Shown: piece after piece, positions 44,081 through 56,880 of the stretch | Numbering within the stretch: the stretch's first letter is position 1 | How the letters are laid out: each line of letters opens with the position of its first letter | NCBI GenBank assembly: GCA_033964015.1 | Contig: CM066924.1 | Coordinates: forward strand, 4,756,251 to 4,820,250 | Length of the DNA stretch: 64,000 bases | Origin: Scolanthus callimorphus | Taxonomy: Eukaryota > Cnidaria > Anthozoa > Actiniaria > Edwardsiidae | Direction: 5' to 3' | Translations under genes and position numbers: made by a program | The notes under the pieces: model-generated | What the model was told of the DNA's origin: nothing | Databases searched by the model: none | What the model saw: the letters and a program-made list of their open reading frames with translations, nothing else

Positions 44081-47000
44081 GTTGCATATTAGAAGTCACT
44101 GCATTCTATATCAAAGTGCTTCATTCCAAGAGAGGGCACAACAGCTAGGGTTTGGCAGTCTGAACAACACTAAATGAGGTACTTTTGATTTAGTGATGAA
44201 CATCAATTTGAAACTAATTGGATCAGATGATGGACTGAACATTTTCTAAATAAAAACAACAACCAAACAATTAACCTAAAGTTGATATTGATATTGCTCT
44301 CCTTTTAAATTGTCTATGATAAAATATCAGGTGGGGAGGGGATTACTCCAATGGCAAGAAAAATGAGAACAGAGAAAAAAAATGTGAAAAAAGTGTGAAA
44401 TGCATCGCAGTCCTCAAGCCCTTGCTTTATCTCGGGCGTTCTCTTTTTTGGTGGCAAAGAGAAAATAAACATGCGACAACTCACCAACGTTTTATGCTTT
44501 CATCCCACTAATAACTGCTAAAAAAGCAACATCTCTGATCTGTTCTCGTTTATCTCAGAGCCAAGCAGTGCGGAGTCAGATAGCGTAGAGATTGGGCAAG
44601 TTGAATTGCATAGCACTTCGCGACCGGCCTAATGTTAATTATAATGTGAAATATTCAGTTCGACTTACGTTTTCAGTCCACAACTCTCCTTGCTCTTTGG
44701 CTCGAATGCAGACTGCTTCCACTTGAGAATCCCAGTTTCGAGTCGCCGTATTCGAAAAAGAGCAAACAACGCCGTCTTTCTTGCTGTCTTCTCGGTCCCT
44801 GCAAAGACCAGAACAGTTTCTCGTGACGTTCTCATTGTCTTGATTGTGTTTATGACGTTGTCGTGTTCTATTCTTCGTGTTCTTGTTCCAACGCGCGCGC
44901 ATTTTATGGGAGGCAACTATACTATTCACAAGAAGAGATTCTGGCTAAGAATTAAAGAGTTATGATAATTTTGCTTCCATCCCCCAGCTTGCCAGGGCAT
45001 GCATAAAGTAGCGATTTAGCATGAATCGCGTGCCAAGTATCAAATCACGATGTTTTTGCCGCCCAAAAAAGGCCGCCCATTGTAGCAATGAAAGAGAAAG
45101 CGTGCAAAAGTGAGAGTATATATCATCATCGCGAATGCAATATTTTCACATCCAGGAGTGGATTTAAGGATAAAATCATAGCGCACTAATATTTATGACA
45201 TTAAGTCATTAAGTAAAAAAAAAAAATGAAACCTCCCTGAAATCTCGCTGACCCATTTTCGAGTCAAAATCTTCCTGTCGTGTTCGACTTGAGGAAAAAT
45301 AAAACAAAAGATACCAGGACCATACATCCAGACAAGGAGCTGAAGCGTCGTACGGCAACCGTACGGTTCTTACGCCCACGCCAGAGATTTCGGCCCTGAC
45401 AGTCGCTATCCTGGGTGTTGAGTTGCTCAGTAGCTAAATACCAAATGGGTGAGAGAACGCCCGGCCACCAGACCATATAAGGACGCCCCTTGTACCGCTT
45501 GTGAACAGCCTACATTAATTTATGCATCGGCAAGGTATTTATAGGTCTGATGAGTGGGTACGGGATGCATGTGGGAAGACAGTTTGTTCACTCTATATCA
45601 AACGGAGATATGAAGAACATAGAGAAATGGAAAAAAATCTTATTCACAGTTGCCGTTTCACCTGTTTTATTAATCGAAATTCAAAAGTACGCATTATATG
45701 GGAACGAGTATGAGTTTTCCCTTTTTTTCTAGCTTGCGCATGCGCATACACGTCATGCCGTTTGATTTTTATTTCCTTTGAACAGACGATTATTTATCCC
45801 CAGAGATTTATTCTAACGATGTCAAGTTTTATGCTCTCAGCTGCTTCTTTCAATACTATATTTGCTGTTCACTTGATTAAAATTAATTTTCGACATTGCC
45901 ATTGGTGTTTGAGTTTAAGTCTTGTGACCGCATGTACTAGGATAAACATAAAATTTGCTCCATACTTTTTCTCCCTCGGAGGAGGGGGGGGGACTCTCCC
46001 TTTTGGGGAACGGGGTGCTCCTCGCACCTTTCAGCGTTTAAAATAGGCCCTCTGGTACCTTTTAGTGGGTAAAATTTGAAAAGTTGCGATTTTTCCAGAT
46101 ATATAGGTACCTGTTAGAGCAAATCACACTTGTTGGTAGCCTGAATTTCCGAGACGTATTTTCACTTGTAAAAAAATGAGAGAAAATTGCGAGGAAAAAT
46201 ACGGCCTGTTGGCAACTTTTGGTGGTCAAAATAAAACAAGCGACGCTTTTTAGGGTAAAATCGAGAGTTCCCGACGAGCAACCCCGCCCCCAAAATAGGG
46301 GATCCCTCCGGCATTTTTGCTCAGAAAGAAGTGGGACAGGACGAATGGTAATGCGAGATTTTCCGAGACAGCGCCAGATAATCAAAGTTGAAAAATTTCG
46401 AGACCGAGACAGTCTGCTCCTCCTACTTTCCCTGAAATTCGCGTCAGAAAACGAGTTTTGCGAGACAGCTAGTTCTATTAAAAATCCGAGACTTCCAGAA
46501 TCCCTAAGAAAATCGCGAGATTCTGCATTATCCGAACTCAACCACTCGCCATCTCTAAAAACGTTTCAAAATTTCTGTTGTAAGGCCGATCGACATTATT
46601 GACTTTCACTTAAAGGATATCGAATTTTAAAAGGCGAGTGTTTTTTTTTTCTACACCTGAGTGTTTAAAGTAAATCCATATTTTAAGTAAAGCTGCGCCA
46701 ATACAAGTGATTTCGTGAAGCTCGCCGAAAAGAAGACTATTGCATGTTCCTCTACTTTAGAGCTAAGCAATGCGTAGACAGTCTTTGGGAATTTTGCCTT
46801 CTTTTTCTTCGATTGCAGTGAGAGATTTACTCAGGAGGAAGAAACTCGCGTTTTCGTTGCCTTGAAAGGCTGTCCGTTACTGAGAAACTGAATACAACTT
46901 TTAAAACTACAGATTACGTTTCCATCTCGGACAAGCAAAAACAATTGCTCAACTGATCACTGCAGATGCAAATTTTGCGAATCATTCCTTAACTACACAA

Positions 47001-48104
47001 ACACTATCAACAAGCTGAAAGACTTATCTCGAGGTACCTTCTATTCCATAGCTCTGAACTGAAGTCTCTCATCTCCAAGTAAGTGTACATTCATGCAAGG
47101 AAAACATGACACGGCCGCTTTAGATCAGCGAACTTTGAATCGATTGCACAACAACAACACAGCTACGCGAAATCCTACTATACACCTCACTTGTTGGTGA
47201 GGGACAGGGGTGTGCCTAGCTATCAAGGAAAATGTGGTGGTAGTAAAAGGATGTAATAATGGTCTCAGCATCCAGCCTGTACAACTAATACTGTAGGTGG
47301 AAACCAAAATTCACTTCAGATCCTATTTCTAGTTGTCGAGCAATGCATGGACACCCTAAATGACTTTGATTTTGTTTTTCAACAAATATTTTGATTCCTT
47401 TTTTTGTTTCAGACCCACTGGTTGTGCAATTCAAGCTTTTCAAATAAAACCAAGAATTAAGAATAAAATTAGAGATACCAAAAAAGGAAGAAAGGAAAAA
47501 AAAATACAAAGTGAAAACCAAGAGAAATTAACCCTGACATTAAAAAAATGGGCAGGGATGTGTCTGGGTAAAATTTGTAGTGACAGTTAAAGTGTTATAA
47601 TAATGGTCTAAGCATCCACCAGCCTGTATAAGTTAGTCGGTCGAAAAATAAAATTAGCCGAAATTCTAAGTTTCAGTTGTCAGGCAATATACACCCTCCA
47701 AAATGACTTTGGTTTTGTTTTTTGTCAGCAGAGAATTTGATTCCTTAAATAACTGTCTCACACCCACTGGTTGTGCAATTCAAGCTTTCGGATAAAACCA
47801 AAGAATTAAAATTAAAATTATAGATATCAGAAAAGAAAAAAAATATAGAAGAAATTCCAGAAACTTAACATGATGACATTCAAAGATGGACAGGGGCCTG
47901 TCTCACCAAAGTCTAGTGGTAGTCAAGTGAAAGGGTTATAATCATTTTCTCAACCTCCAACTTGTACAACTAATATGATAGGTGTAAAACTAAATTATCT
48001 GAAATTCTAATTTTCAGTTTTCTAGCAATGTTGCTATATATGCAGCTACACTCATAATGACTTTGCCTTTTGTCTTTCGACAGCAGAGATTCTGATTCAT
48101 TTGA
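43956..48104. repeat. Tandem array unit 2
   Basis: 4149 bp. It lacks about 0.5 kb (candidate exons i and ii) at about 47185-47205, exactly as in unit 3. It keeps the ATATATCATCATCGCGA sequence near 45119 that units 3 and 4 have lost. Confidence 0.9.
44669..44798 (-). other. Exon-like block with splice signals, unit 2
   Basis: On the minus strand CTGTTCTGGTCTTTGCAG precedes and GTAAGTCG follows a 130-nt block open in two frames, one containing NWDSQVEAVCIRAKEQGELW. Copies are at 48826-48955, 52968-53097 and 62308-62437; unit 1 has a diverged one (about 39790-39925) and unit 5 has it interrupted. Differences between units 1 and 2 mostly change amino acids in each frame, so protein coding is doubtful; a non-coding transcript exon is as likely. 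Confidence 0.3.
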
Positions 48105-51100
48105 ATGTTTCCTACCCACTGTTTATGTAATGTACCTGGATAAAACTAGAAACTCAAAATTTAAACAGTATTTTCAAAACTGAATGAACCAAAACTAAAA
48201 ATAGGTATCAAGTCCCAGACCTGGGTTGCATATTAGAAGTTACTGCATTCTAAGTAGCTTGGAATATCAAAGCGCTTCATTCCAAGAGAGGGCACAACAG
48301 CTAGGGTTTGGCAGTCTGAACAACACTAAATGAGGTACTTTTGATTTAGTGATGAACATCAATTTGAAACTAATTGGATCAGATGATGGACTGAACATTT
48401 TCTAAATAAAAACAACAACCAAACAATTAACCTAAAGTTGATATTGATATTGCTCTCCTTTTAAATTGTCTATGATAAAATATCAGGTGGGGGAGGGGAT
48501 TACTCCAATGGCAAGAAAAATGAGAACAGAGAAAAAAAATGTGAAAAAAGTGTGAAATGCATCGCAGTCCTCAAGCCCTTGCTTTATCTCGGGCGTTCTC
48601 TTTTTTGGTGGCAAAGAGAAAATAAACATGCGACAACTCACCAACGTTTTATGCTTTCATCCCACTAATAACTGCTAAAAAAGCAACATCTCTGATCTGT
48701 TCTCGTTTATCTCAGAGCCAAGCAGTGCGGAGTCAGATAGCGTAGAGATTGGGCAAGTTGAATTGCATAGCACTTCGCGACCGGCCTAATGTTAATTATA
48801 ATGTGAAATATTCAGTTCGACTTACGTTTTCAGTCCACAACTCTCCTTGCTCTTTGGCTCGAATGCAGACTGCTTCCACTTGAGAATCCCAGTTTCGAGT
48901 CGCCGTATTCGAAAAAGAGCAAACAACGCCGTCTTTCTTGCTGTCTTCTCGGTCCCTGCAAAGACCAGAACAGTTTCTCGTGACGTTCTCATTGTCTTGA
49001 TTGTGTTTATGACGTTGTCGTGTTCTATTCTTCGTGTTCTTGTTCCAACGCGCGCGCATTTTATGGGAGGCAACTATACTATTCACAAGAAGAGATTCTG
49101 GCTAAGAATTAAAGAGTTATGATAATTTTGCTTCCATCCCCCAGCTTGCCAGGGCATGCATAAAGTAGCGATTTAGCATGAATCGCGTGCCAAGTATCAA
49201 ATCACGATGTTTTTGCCGCCCAAAAAGGCCGCCCATTGTAGCAATGAAAGAGAAAGCGTGCAAAAGTGAGAGTCGCGAATTCAATATTTTCACATCCAGG
49301 AGTGGATTTAAGGATAAAATCATAGCGCACTAATATTTATGACATTAAGTCATTAAGTAAAAAAAAAAAAAATGAAACCTCCCTGAAATCTCGCTGACCC
49401 ATTTTCGAGTCAAAATCTTCCTGTCGTGTTCGACTTGAGGAAAAATAAAACAAAAGATACCAGGACCATACATCCAGACAAGGAGCTGAAGCGTCGTATG
49501 GCAACCGTACGGTTCTTACGCCCACGCCAGAGATTTCGGCCCTGACAGTCGCTATCCTGGGTGTTGAGTTGCTCAGTAGCTAAATACCAAATGGGTGAGA
49601 GAACGCCCGGCCACCAGACCATATAAGGACGCCCCTTGTACCGCTTGTGAACAGCCTACATTAATTTATGCATCGGCAAGATATTTATAGGTCTGATGAG
49701 TGGGTACGGGATGCATGTGGGAAGACAGTTTGTTCACTCTATATCTAACGGAGATATGAAGAACATAGAGAAATGGAAAAAAATCTTTCTCAGTTGCCGT
49801 TTCACCTGTTTTATTAATCGAAATTCAAAAGTACGCATTATATGGAAACGAGTATGAGTTTTCCTTTCTTTTTCTAGTTTGCGCATGCGCATACACGTCA
49901 TGCCGTTTGATTTCATTTCCTTTGAACAGACGATTATTTATCCCCTGAGATTTATTCTAACGATGTCAAGTTTTATGCTCTCAGCTGCTTCTTTCAATAC
50001 TATTTGCTGTTCACTTGATTAAAATTAATTTTCGACATTGCCATTGGTGTTTGAGTTTAAGTCTTGTGACCGCATGTACTAGGATAAACATAAAATTTGC
50101 TCCATACTTTTTCTCCCTCGGAGGGGCGGACTCTCCCTTTTGGGGAACGGGGTGGTCCTCGCACCTTTTAGCGTTTAAAATGGGCGCTCTGGTACCTTTT
50201 AGTGGGTAAAATTTGAAAACTTGCGATTTTTCCAGATATATAGGTACCTGTTAGAGCAAATCACACTTGTTGGTAGCCTGAATTTCCGAGACGTATTTTC
50301 ACTTGTAAAAAAATAAGAGAGAAAATTGCGAGGAAAAATACAGCCTGTTGGCAACTTTTAGTGGTCAAAATAAAAAAAGCGACGCTTTTTAGGGTAAAAT
50401 CGAGAGTTCCCGACGAGCAACCCCGCCCCCAAAATAGGGGATCCCTCCGGCATTTTTGCTCAGAAAGAAGTGGGACAGGACGAATGGTAATGCGAGATTT
50501 TCCGAGACAGCGCCAGATAATCAAAGTTGAAAAATTTCGAGACCGAGACAGTCTGCTCCTCCTACTTTCCCTGAAATTCGCGTCAGAAAACGAGTTTTGC
50601 GAGACAGCTAGTTCTATTAAAAATCCGAGACTTCCAGAATCCCTAAGAAAATCGCGAGATTCTGCATTATCCGAACTCAACCACTCGCCATCTCTAAAAA
50701 CGTTTCAAAATTTATGTTGTAAGGCCGATCGACATTATTGACTTTCACTTAAAGGATATCGAATTTTAAAAGGCGAGAGTTTTTTTTTTCTACACCTGAG
50801 TGTTTAAAGTAAATCCATATTTTAAGTAAAGCTGCGCCAATACAAGTGATTTCGTGAAGCTCGCCGAAAAGAAGACTACTGCATGTTCCTCTACTTTAGA
50901 GCTAAGCAATGCGTACACAGTCTTTGGGAAGTTTGCCTTCTTTTCCTTCGATTGCAGTGAGAGATTTACTCAGGAGGAAGAAACTCGCGTTTTCGTTGCC
51001 TTGAAAGGCTGTCCGTTACTGAGAAACTGAATACAACTTTTAAAACTACAGATTACGTTTCCATCTCGGACAAGCAAAAACAATTGCTCAACTGATCACA

Positions 51101-52246
51101 CTGCAGATGCAAATTTTGCGAATCATTCCTTAACTACACAAACATTATCAACAAGCTGCAAGACTTATCTCGAGGTACCTTCTATTCCATAGAGCTCTGA
51201 ACTGAAGTCTCTCATCTCCAAGTAAGTGTACATTCATGCAAGGAAAACATGACACGGCCGCTTTAGTTCAGCGAACTTTGAATCGATTGCACAACAACAA
51301 CACAGCTACGCGAAATCCTACTATACACCTCACTTGTTGGTGAGGGACAGGGGTGTGCCTAGCTATCAAGGAAAATGTGGTGGTAGTAAAAGGATGTAAT
51401 AATGGTCTCAGCATCCAGCCTGTACAACTAATACTGTAGGTGGAAACCAAAATTCACTTCAGATCCTATTTCTAGTTGTCGAGCAATGCATGGACACCCT
51501 AAATGACTTTGATTTTGTTTTTCAACAAATATTTTGATTCCTTTTTTTGTTTCAGACCCACTGGTTGTGCAATTCAAGCTTTTCAAATAAAACCAAGAAT
51601 TAAGAATAAAATTAGAGATACCAAAAAAGGAAGAAAGGAAAAAAAAATACAAAGTGAAAACCAAGAGAAATTAACCCTGACATTAAAAAAATGGGCAGGG
51701 ATGTGTCTGGGTAAAATTTGTAGTGACAGTTAAAGTGTTATAATAATGGTCTAAGCATCCACCAGCCTGTACAAGTTAGTCGGTCGAAAAATAAAATTAG
51801 CCGAAATTCTAAGTTTCAGTTGTCAGGCAATATACACCCTCCAAAATGACTTTGGTTTTGTTTTTTGTCAGCAGAGAATTTGATTCCTTAAATAACTGTC
51901 TCACACCCACTGGTTGTGCAATTCAAGCTTTCGGATAAAACCAAAGAATTAAAATTAAAATTATAGATATCAGAAAAGAAAAAAAATATAGAAGAAATTC
52001 CAGAAACTTAACATGATGACATTCAAAGATGGACAGGGGCCTGTCTCACCAAAGTCTAGTGGTAGTCAAGTGAAAGGGTTATAATCATTTTCTCAACCTC
52101 CAACTTGTACAACTAATATGATAGGTGTAAAACTAAATTATCTGAAATTCTAATTTTCAGTTTTCTAGCAATGTTGCTATATATGCAGCTACACTCATAA
52201 TGACTTTGCCTTTGTCTTTCGACAGCAGAGATTCTGATTCATTTGA
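48105..52246. repeat. Tandem array unit 3
   Basis: 4142 bp, nearly identical to unit 2 over most of its length, including the 0.5-kb deletion. With unit 4 it shares a short loss of TATATATCATCATC near 49273. Confidence 0.9.
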
Positions 52247-55200
52247 ATGTTTCCTACCCACTGTTTATGTAATGTACCTGGATAAAACTAGAAACTCAAA
52301 ATTTAAACAGTATTTTCAAAACTGAATGAAGTAAAACTAAAAATAGGTATCAAGTCCCAGACCTGGGTTGCATATTAGAAGTTACTGCATTCTAAGTAGC
52401 TTGGAATATCAAAGTGCTTCATTCCAAGAGAGGGCACAACAGCTAGGGTTTGGCAGTCTGAACAACACTAAATGAGGTACTTTTGATTTAGTGATGAACA
52501 TCAATTTGAAACTAATTGGATCAGATGATGGACTGAACATTTTCTAAATAAAAACAACAACCAAACAATTAACCTAAAGTTGATATTGATATTGCTCTCC
52601 TTTTAAATTGTCTATGATAAAATATCAGGTGGGGGAGGGGATTACTCCAATGGCAAGAAAAATGAGAACAGAGAAAAAAAATGTGAAAAAAGTGTGAAAT
52701 GCATCGCAGTCCTCAAGCCCTTGCTTTATCTCGGGCGTTCTCTTTTTTGGTGGCAAAGAGAAAATAAACATGCGACAACTCACCAACGTTTTATGCTTTC
52801 ATCCCACTAATAACTGCTAAAAAAGCAACATCTCTGATCTGTTCTCGTTTATCTCAGAGCCAAGCAGTGCGGAGTCAGATAGCGTAGAGATTGGGCAAGT
52901 TGAATTGCATAGCACTTCGCGACCGGCCTAATGTTAATTATAATGTGAAATATTCAGTTCGACTTACGTTTTCAGTCCACAACTCTCCTTGCTCTTTGGC
53001 TCGAATGCAGACTGCTTCCACTTGAGAATCCCAGTTTCGAGTCGCCGTATTCGAAAAAGAGCAAACAACGCCGTCTTTCTTGCTGCCTTCTCGGTCCCTG
53101 CAAAGACCAGAACAGTTTCTCGTGACGTTCTCATTGTCTTGATTGTGTTTATGACGTTGTCGTGTTCTATTCTTCGTGTTCTTGTTCCAACGCGCGCGCA
53201 TTTTATGGGAGGCAACTATACTATTCACAAGAAGAGATTCTGGCTAAGAATTAAAGAGTTATGATAATTTTGCTTCCATCCCCCAGCTTGCCAGGGCATG
53301 CATAAAGTAGCGATTTAGCATGAATCGCGTGCCAAGTATCAAATCACGATGTTTTTGCCGCCCAAAAAGGCCGCCCATTGTAGCAATGAAAGAGAAAGCG
53401 TGCAAAAGTGAGAGTCGCGAATTCAATATTTTCACATCCAGGAGTGGATTTAAGGATAAAATCATAGCGCACTAATATTTATGACATTAAGTCATTAAGT
53501 AAAAAAAAAAAAAATGAAACCTCCCTGAAATCTCGCTGACCCATTTTCGAGTCAAAATCTTCCTGTCGTGTTCGACTTGAGGAAAAATAAAACAAAAGAT
53601 ACCAGGACCATACATCCAGACAAGGAGCTGAAGCGTCGTATGGCAACCGTACGGTTCTTACGCCCACGCCAGAGATTTCGGCCCTGACAGTCGCTATCCT
53701 GGGTGTTGAGTTGCTCAGTAGCTAAATACCAAATGGGTGAGAGAACGCCCGGCCACCAGACCATATAAGGACGCCCCTTGTACCGCTTGTGAACAGCCTA
53801 CATTAATTATGCATCGGCAAGGTATTTATAGGTCTGATGAGTGGGTACGGGATGCATGTGGGAAGACAGTTTGTTCACTCTATATCTAACGGAGATATGA
53901 AGAACATAGAGAAATGGAAAAAATCTTTCTCAGTTGCCGTTTCACCTGTTTTATTAATCGAAATTCAAAAGTACGCATTATATGGAAACGAGTATGAGTT
54001 TTCCTTTCTTTTTCTAGCTTGCGCATGCGCATACACGTCATGCCGTTTGATTTCATTTCCTTTGAACAGACGATTATTTATCCCCTGAGATTTATTCTAA
54101 CGATGTCAAGTTTTATGCTCTCAGCTGCTTCTTTCAATACTATTTGCTGTTCACTTGATTAAAATTAATTTTCGACATTGCCATTGGTGTTTGAGTTTAA
54201 GTCTTGTGACCGCATGTACTAGGATAAACATAAAATTTGCTCCATACTTTTTCTCCCTCGGAGGGGGGGACTCTCCCTTTTGGGGAACGGGGTGGTCCTC
54301 GCACCTTTTAGCGTTTAAAATGGGCGCTCTGGTACCTTTTAGTGGGTAAAATTTGAAAACTTGCGATTTTTCCAGATATATAGGTACCTGTTAGAGCAAA
54401 TCACACTTGTTGGTAGCCTGAATTTCCGAGACGTATTTTCACTTGTAAAAAAATAAGAGAGAAAATTGCGAGGAAAAATACGGCCTGTTGGCAACTTTTA
54501 GTGGTCAAAATAAAAAAGCGACGCTTTTTAGGGTAAAATCGAGAGTTCCCGACGAGCAACCCCGCCCCCAAAATAGGGGATCCCTCCGGCATTTTTGCTC
54601 AGAAAGAAGTGGGACAGGACGAATGGTAATGCGAGATTTTCCGAGACAGCGCCAGATAATCAAAGTTGAAAAATTTCGAGACCGAGACAGTCTGCTCCTC
54701 CTACTTTCCCTGAAATTCGCGTCAGAAAACGAGTTTTGCGAGACAGCTAGTTCTATTAAAAATCCGAGACTTCCAGAATCCTTAAGAAAATCGCGAGATT
54801 CTGCATTATCCGAACTCAACCACTCGCCATCTCTAAAAACGTTTCAAAATTTATGTTGTAAGGCCGATCGACATTATTGACTTTCACTTAAAGGATATCG
54901 AATTTTAAAAGGCGAGAGTTTTTTTTTCTACACCTGAGTGTTTAAAGTAAATCCATATTTTAAGTAAAGCTGCGCCAATACAAGTGATTTCGTGAAGCTC
55001 GCCGAAAAGAAGACTACTGCATGTTCCTCTACTTTAGAGCTAAGCAATGCGTACACAGTCTTTGGGAATTTTGCCTTCTTTTCCTTCGATTGCAGTGAGA
55101 GATTTACTCAGGAGGAAGAAACTCGCGTTTTCGTTGCCTTGAAAGGCTGTCCGTTACTGAGAAACTGAATACAACTTTTAAAACTACAGATTACGTTTCC

Positions 55201-56880
55201 ATCTCGGACAAGCAAAAACAATTGCTCAACTGATCACTGCAGATGCAAATTTTGCGAATCATTCCTTAACTACACAAACATTATCAACAAGCTGCAAGAC
55301 TTATCTCGAGGTACCTTCTATTCCATAGCTCTGAACTGAAGTCTCTCATCTCCAAGTAAGTGTACATTCATGCAAGGAAAACATGACACGGCCGCTTTAG
55401 TTCAGCGAACTTGAAAACATGACACGGCCGCTTTAGTTCAGCGAACTTTGAATCGATTGCACAACAACAACACAGCTACGCGAAACCCTGCTCTACACCT
55501 CAGGATACCTGTGGTAATTCAATGAAAACTCGACAGCGCTCCCCCCTGCATCCGACAGGTTAGACAAAAGATTTATATAAGTCTTTTTGCCCATAGACGT
55601 TCAAAACAAAGAACACGCTCATGTGCTGGAAGTTTATGTCTAAAACACAGATTCGTAGTCGATACCTGTGCTGGCCAAAAAGATTCCACTAGAGAGGTGC
55701 TCAAAGTTTCGTTCAGCCGAATTCCTCCAGAGCTCTCAAAAGAACAATGGAAAATGGGAAAGAAACCTCTTGACCACACTTCTTTTTTGAAGCACAGCGC
55801 AAATGCATCCTCCATAATAGACTTTATGATGTCCTATGGCCTCTTCTAAGTGGAATTTTGCTCGAAATGTTTTCAAGAAACTTTATCAGATGTCTAACCT
55901 GTGCGATACTTCCAGTCACTGGAAAGCAGCTTAGGAGTCAGCGGTAATCCTACAAGTAGTCCCAGCCTCCAGTTGTCATCAAAACACAGGAAACCCAGAC
56001 ACTTAACCGTGGCAAGCAGAAACTGGACAGGGGTGTGCCTAGCTATCAAGGAAAATGTGGTGGTAGTAAAAGGATGCAATAATGGTCTCAGCATCCAGCC
56101 TGTACAACTAATACTGTAGGTGGAAACCAAAATTCACTTCAGATCCTATTTCTAGTTGTCGAGCAATGCAGGGACACCCAAAATGACTTTGATTTTGTTT
56201 TTCAACAAATATTTTGATTCCTTTTTTGTCTCAGACCCACTGGTTGTGCAATTTTCAAAGCTTTTCAAATAAAACCAAGAATTAAGATAAAATTAGAGAT
56301 ACCAAAAAAGGAGGCAGGGATGTGTCTGGGTAAAATTTGTAGTGACAGTTAAAGTGTTATAATAATGGTCTAAGCATCCACCAGCCTGTACAAGTTAGTC
56401 GGTCGAAAAATAAAATTAGCCGAAATTCTAAGTTTCAGTTGTCAGGCAATATACACCCTCCAAAATGACTTTGGTTTTGTTTTTTTTTGTCAGCAGAGAA
56501 TTTGATTCCTTAAATAATTGTCTCACGCCCACTGGTTGTGCAATTCAAGCTTTCGGATAAAACCAAAGAATTAAAATTAAAATTATAGATATCAGAAAAG
56601 AAAAAAAATTATAGAATTGGCACACAGAAATTCCAGAAACTTAACATGATGACATTCAAAGATGGACAGGGGCCTGTCTCACCAAAGTCTAGTGGTAGTC
56701 AAGTGAAAGGGTTATAATCATTTTCTCAGCCTCCAGCTTGTACAACTAATATGATAGGTGTAAAACTAAATTATCTGAAATTCTAATTTTCAGTTTTCTA
56801 GCAATGTTGCTATATATGCAGCTACACTCATAATGACTTTGCCTTTTGTCTTTCGACAGCAGAGATTCTGATTCATTTGA
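52247..56880. repeat. Tandem array unit 4
   Basis: 4634 bp. The first part matches unit 3; the second half has the full segment with candidate exons i (about 55899-56023) and ii (55573-55815). A 36-bp local tandem duplication (ACATGACACGGCCGC at 55381 and 55417) is unique to it. In subrepeat 1, about 45 bases are missing near 56310. Confidence 0.9.

Noticed and set aside
44690..44965. 91-codon plus frame with a hydrophobic stretch (DVLIVLIVFMTLSCSILRVL), kept in four units
   Set aside because: It lies antisense to the exon-like block; conservation is explained by recent unit duplication, and unit 5 interrupts it. Kept only as an open question.
45545..45600. CTGATGAG ... GGGAAGAC resembling a hammerhead ribozyme core in each unit
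   Set aside because: The sequence between CTGATGA and GAA cannot form stem II, and no cleavage-site stem partner was found.
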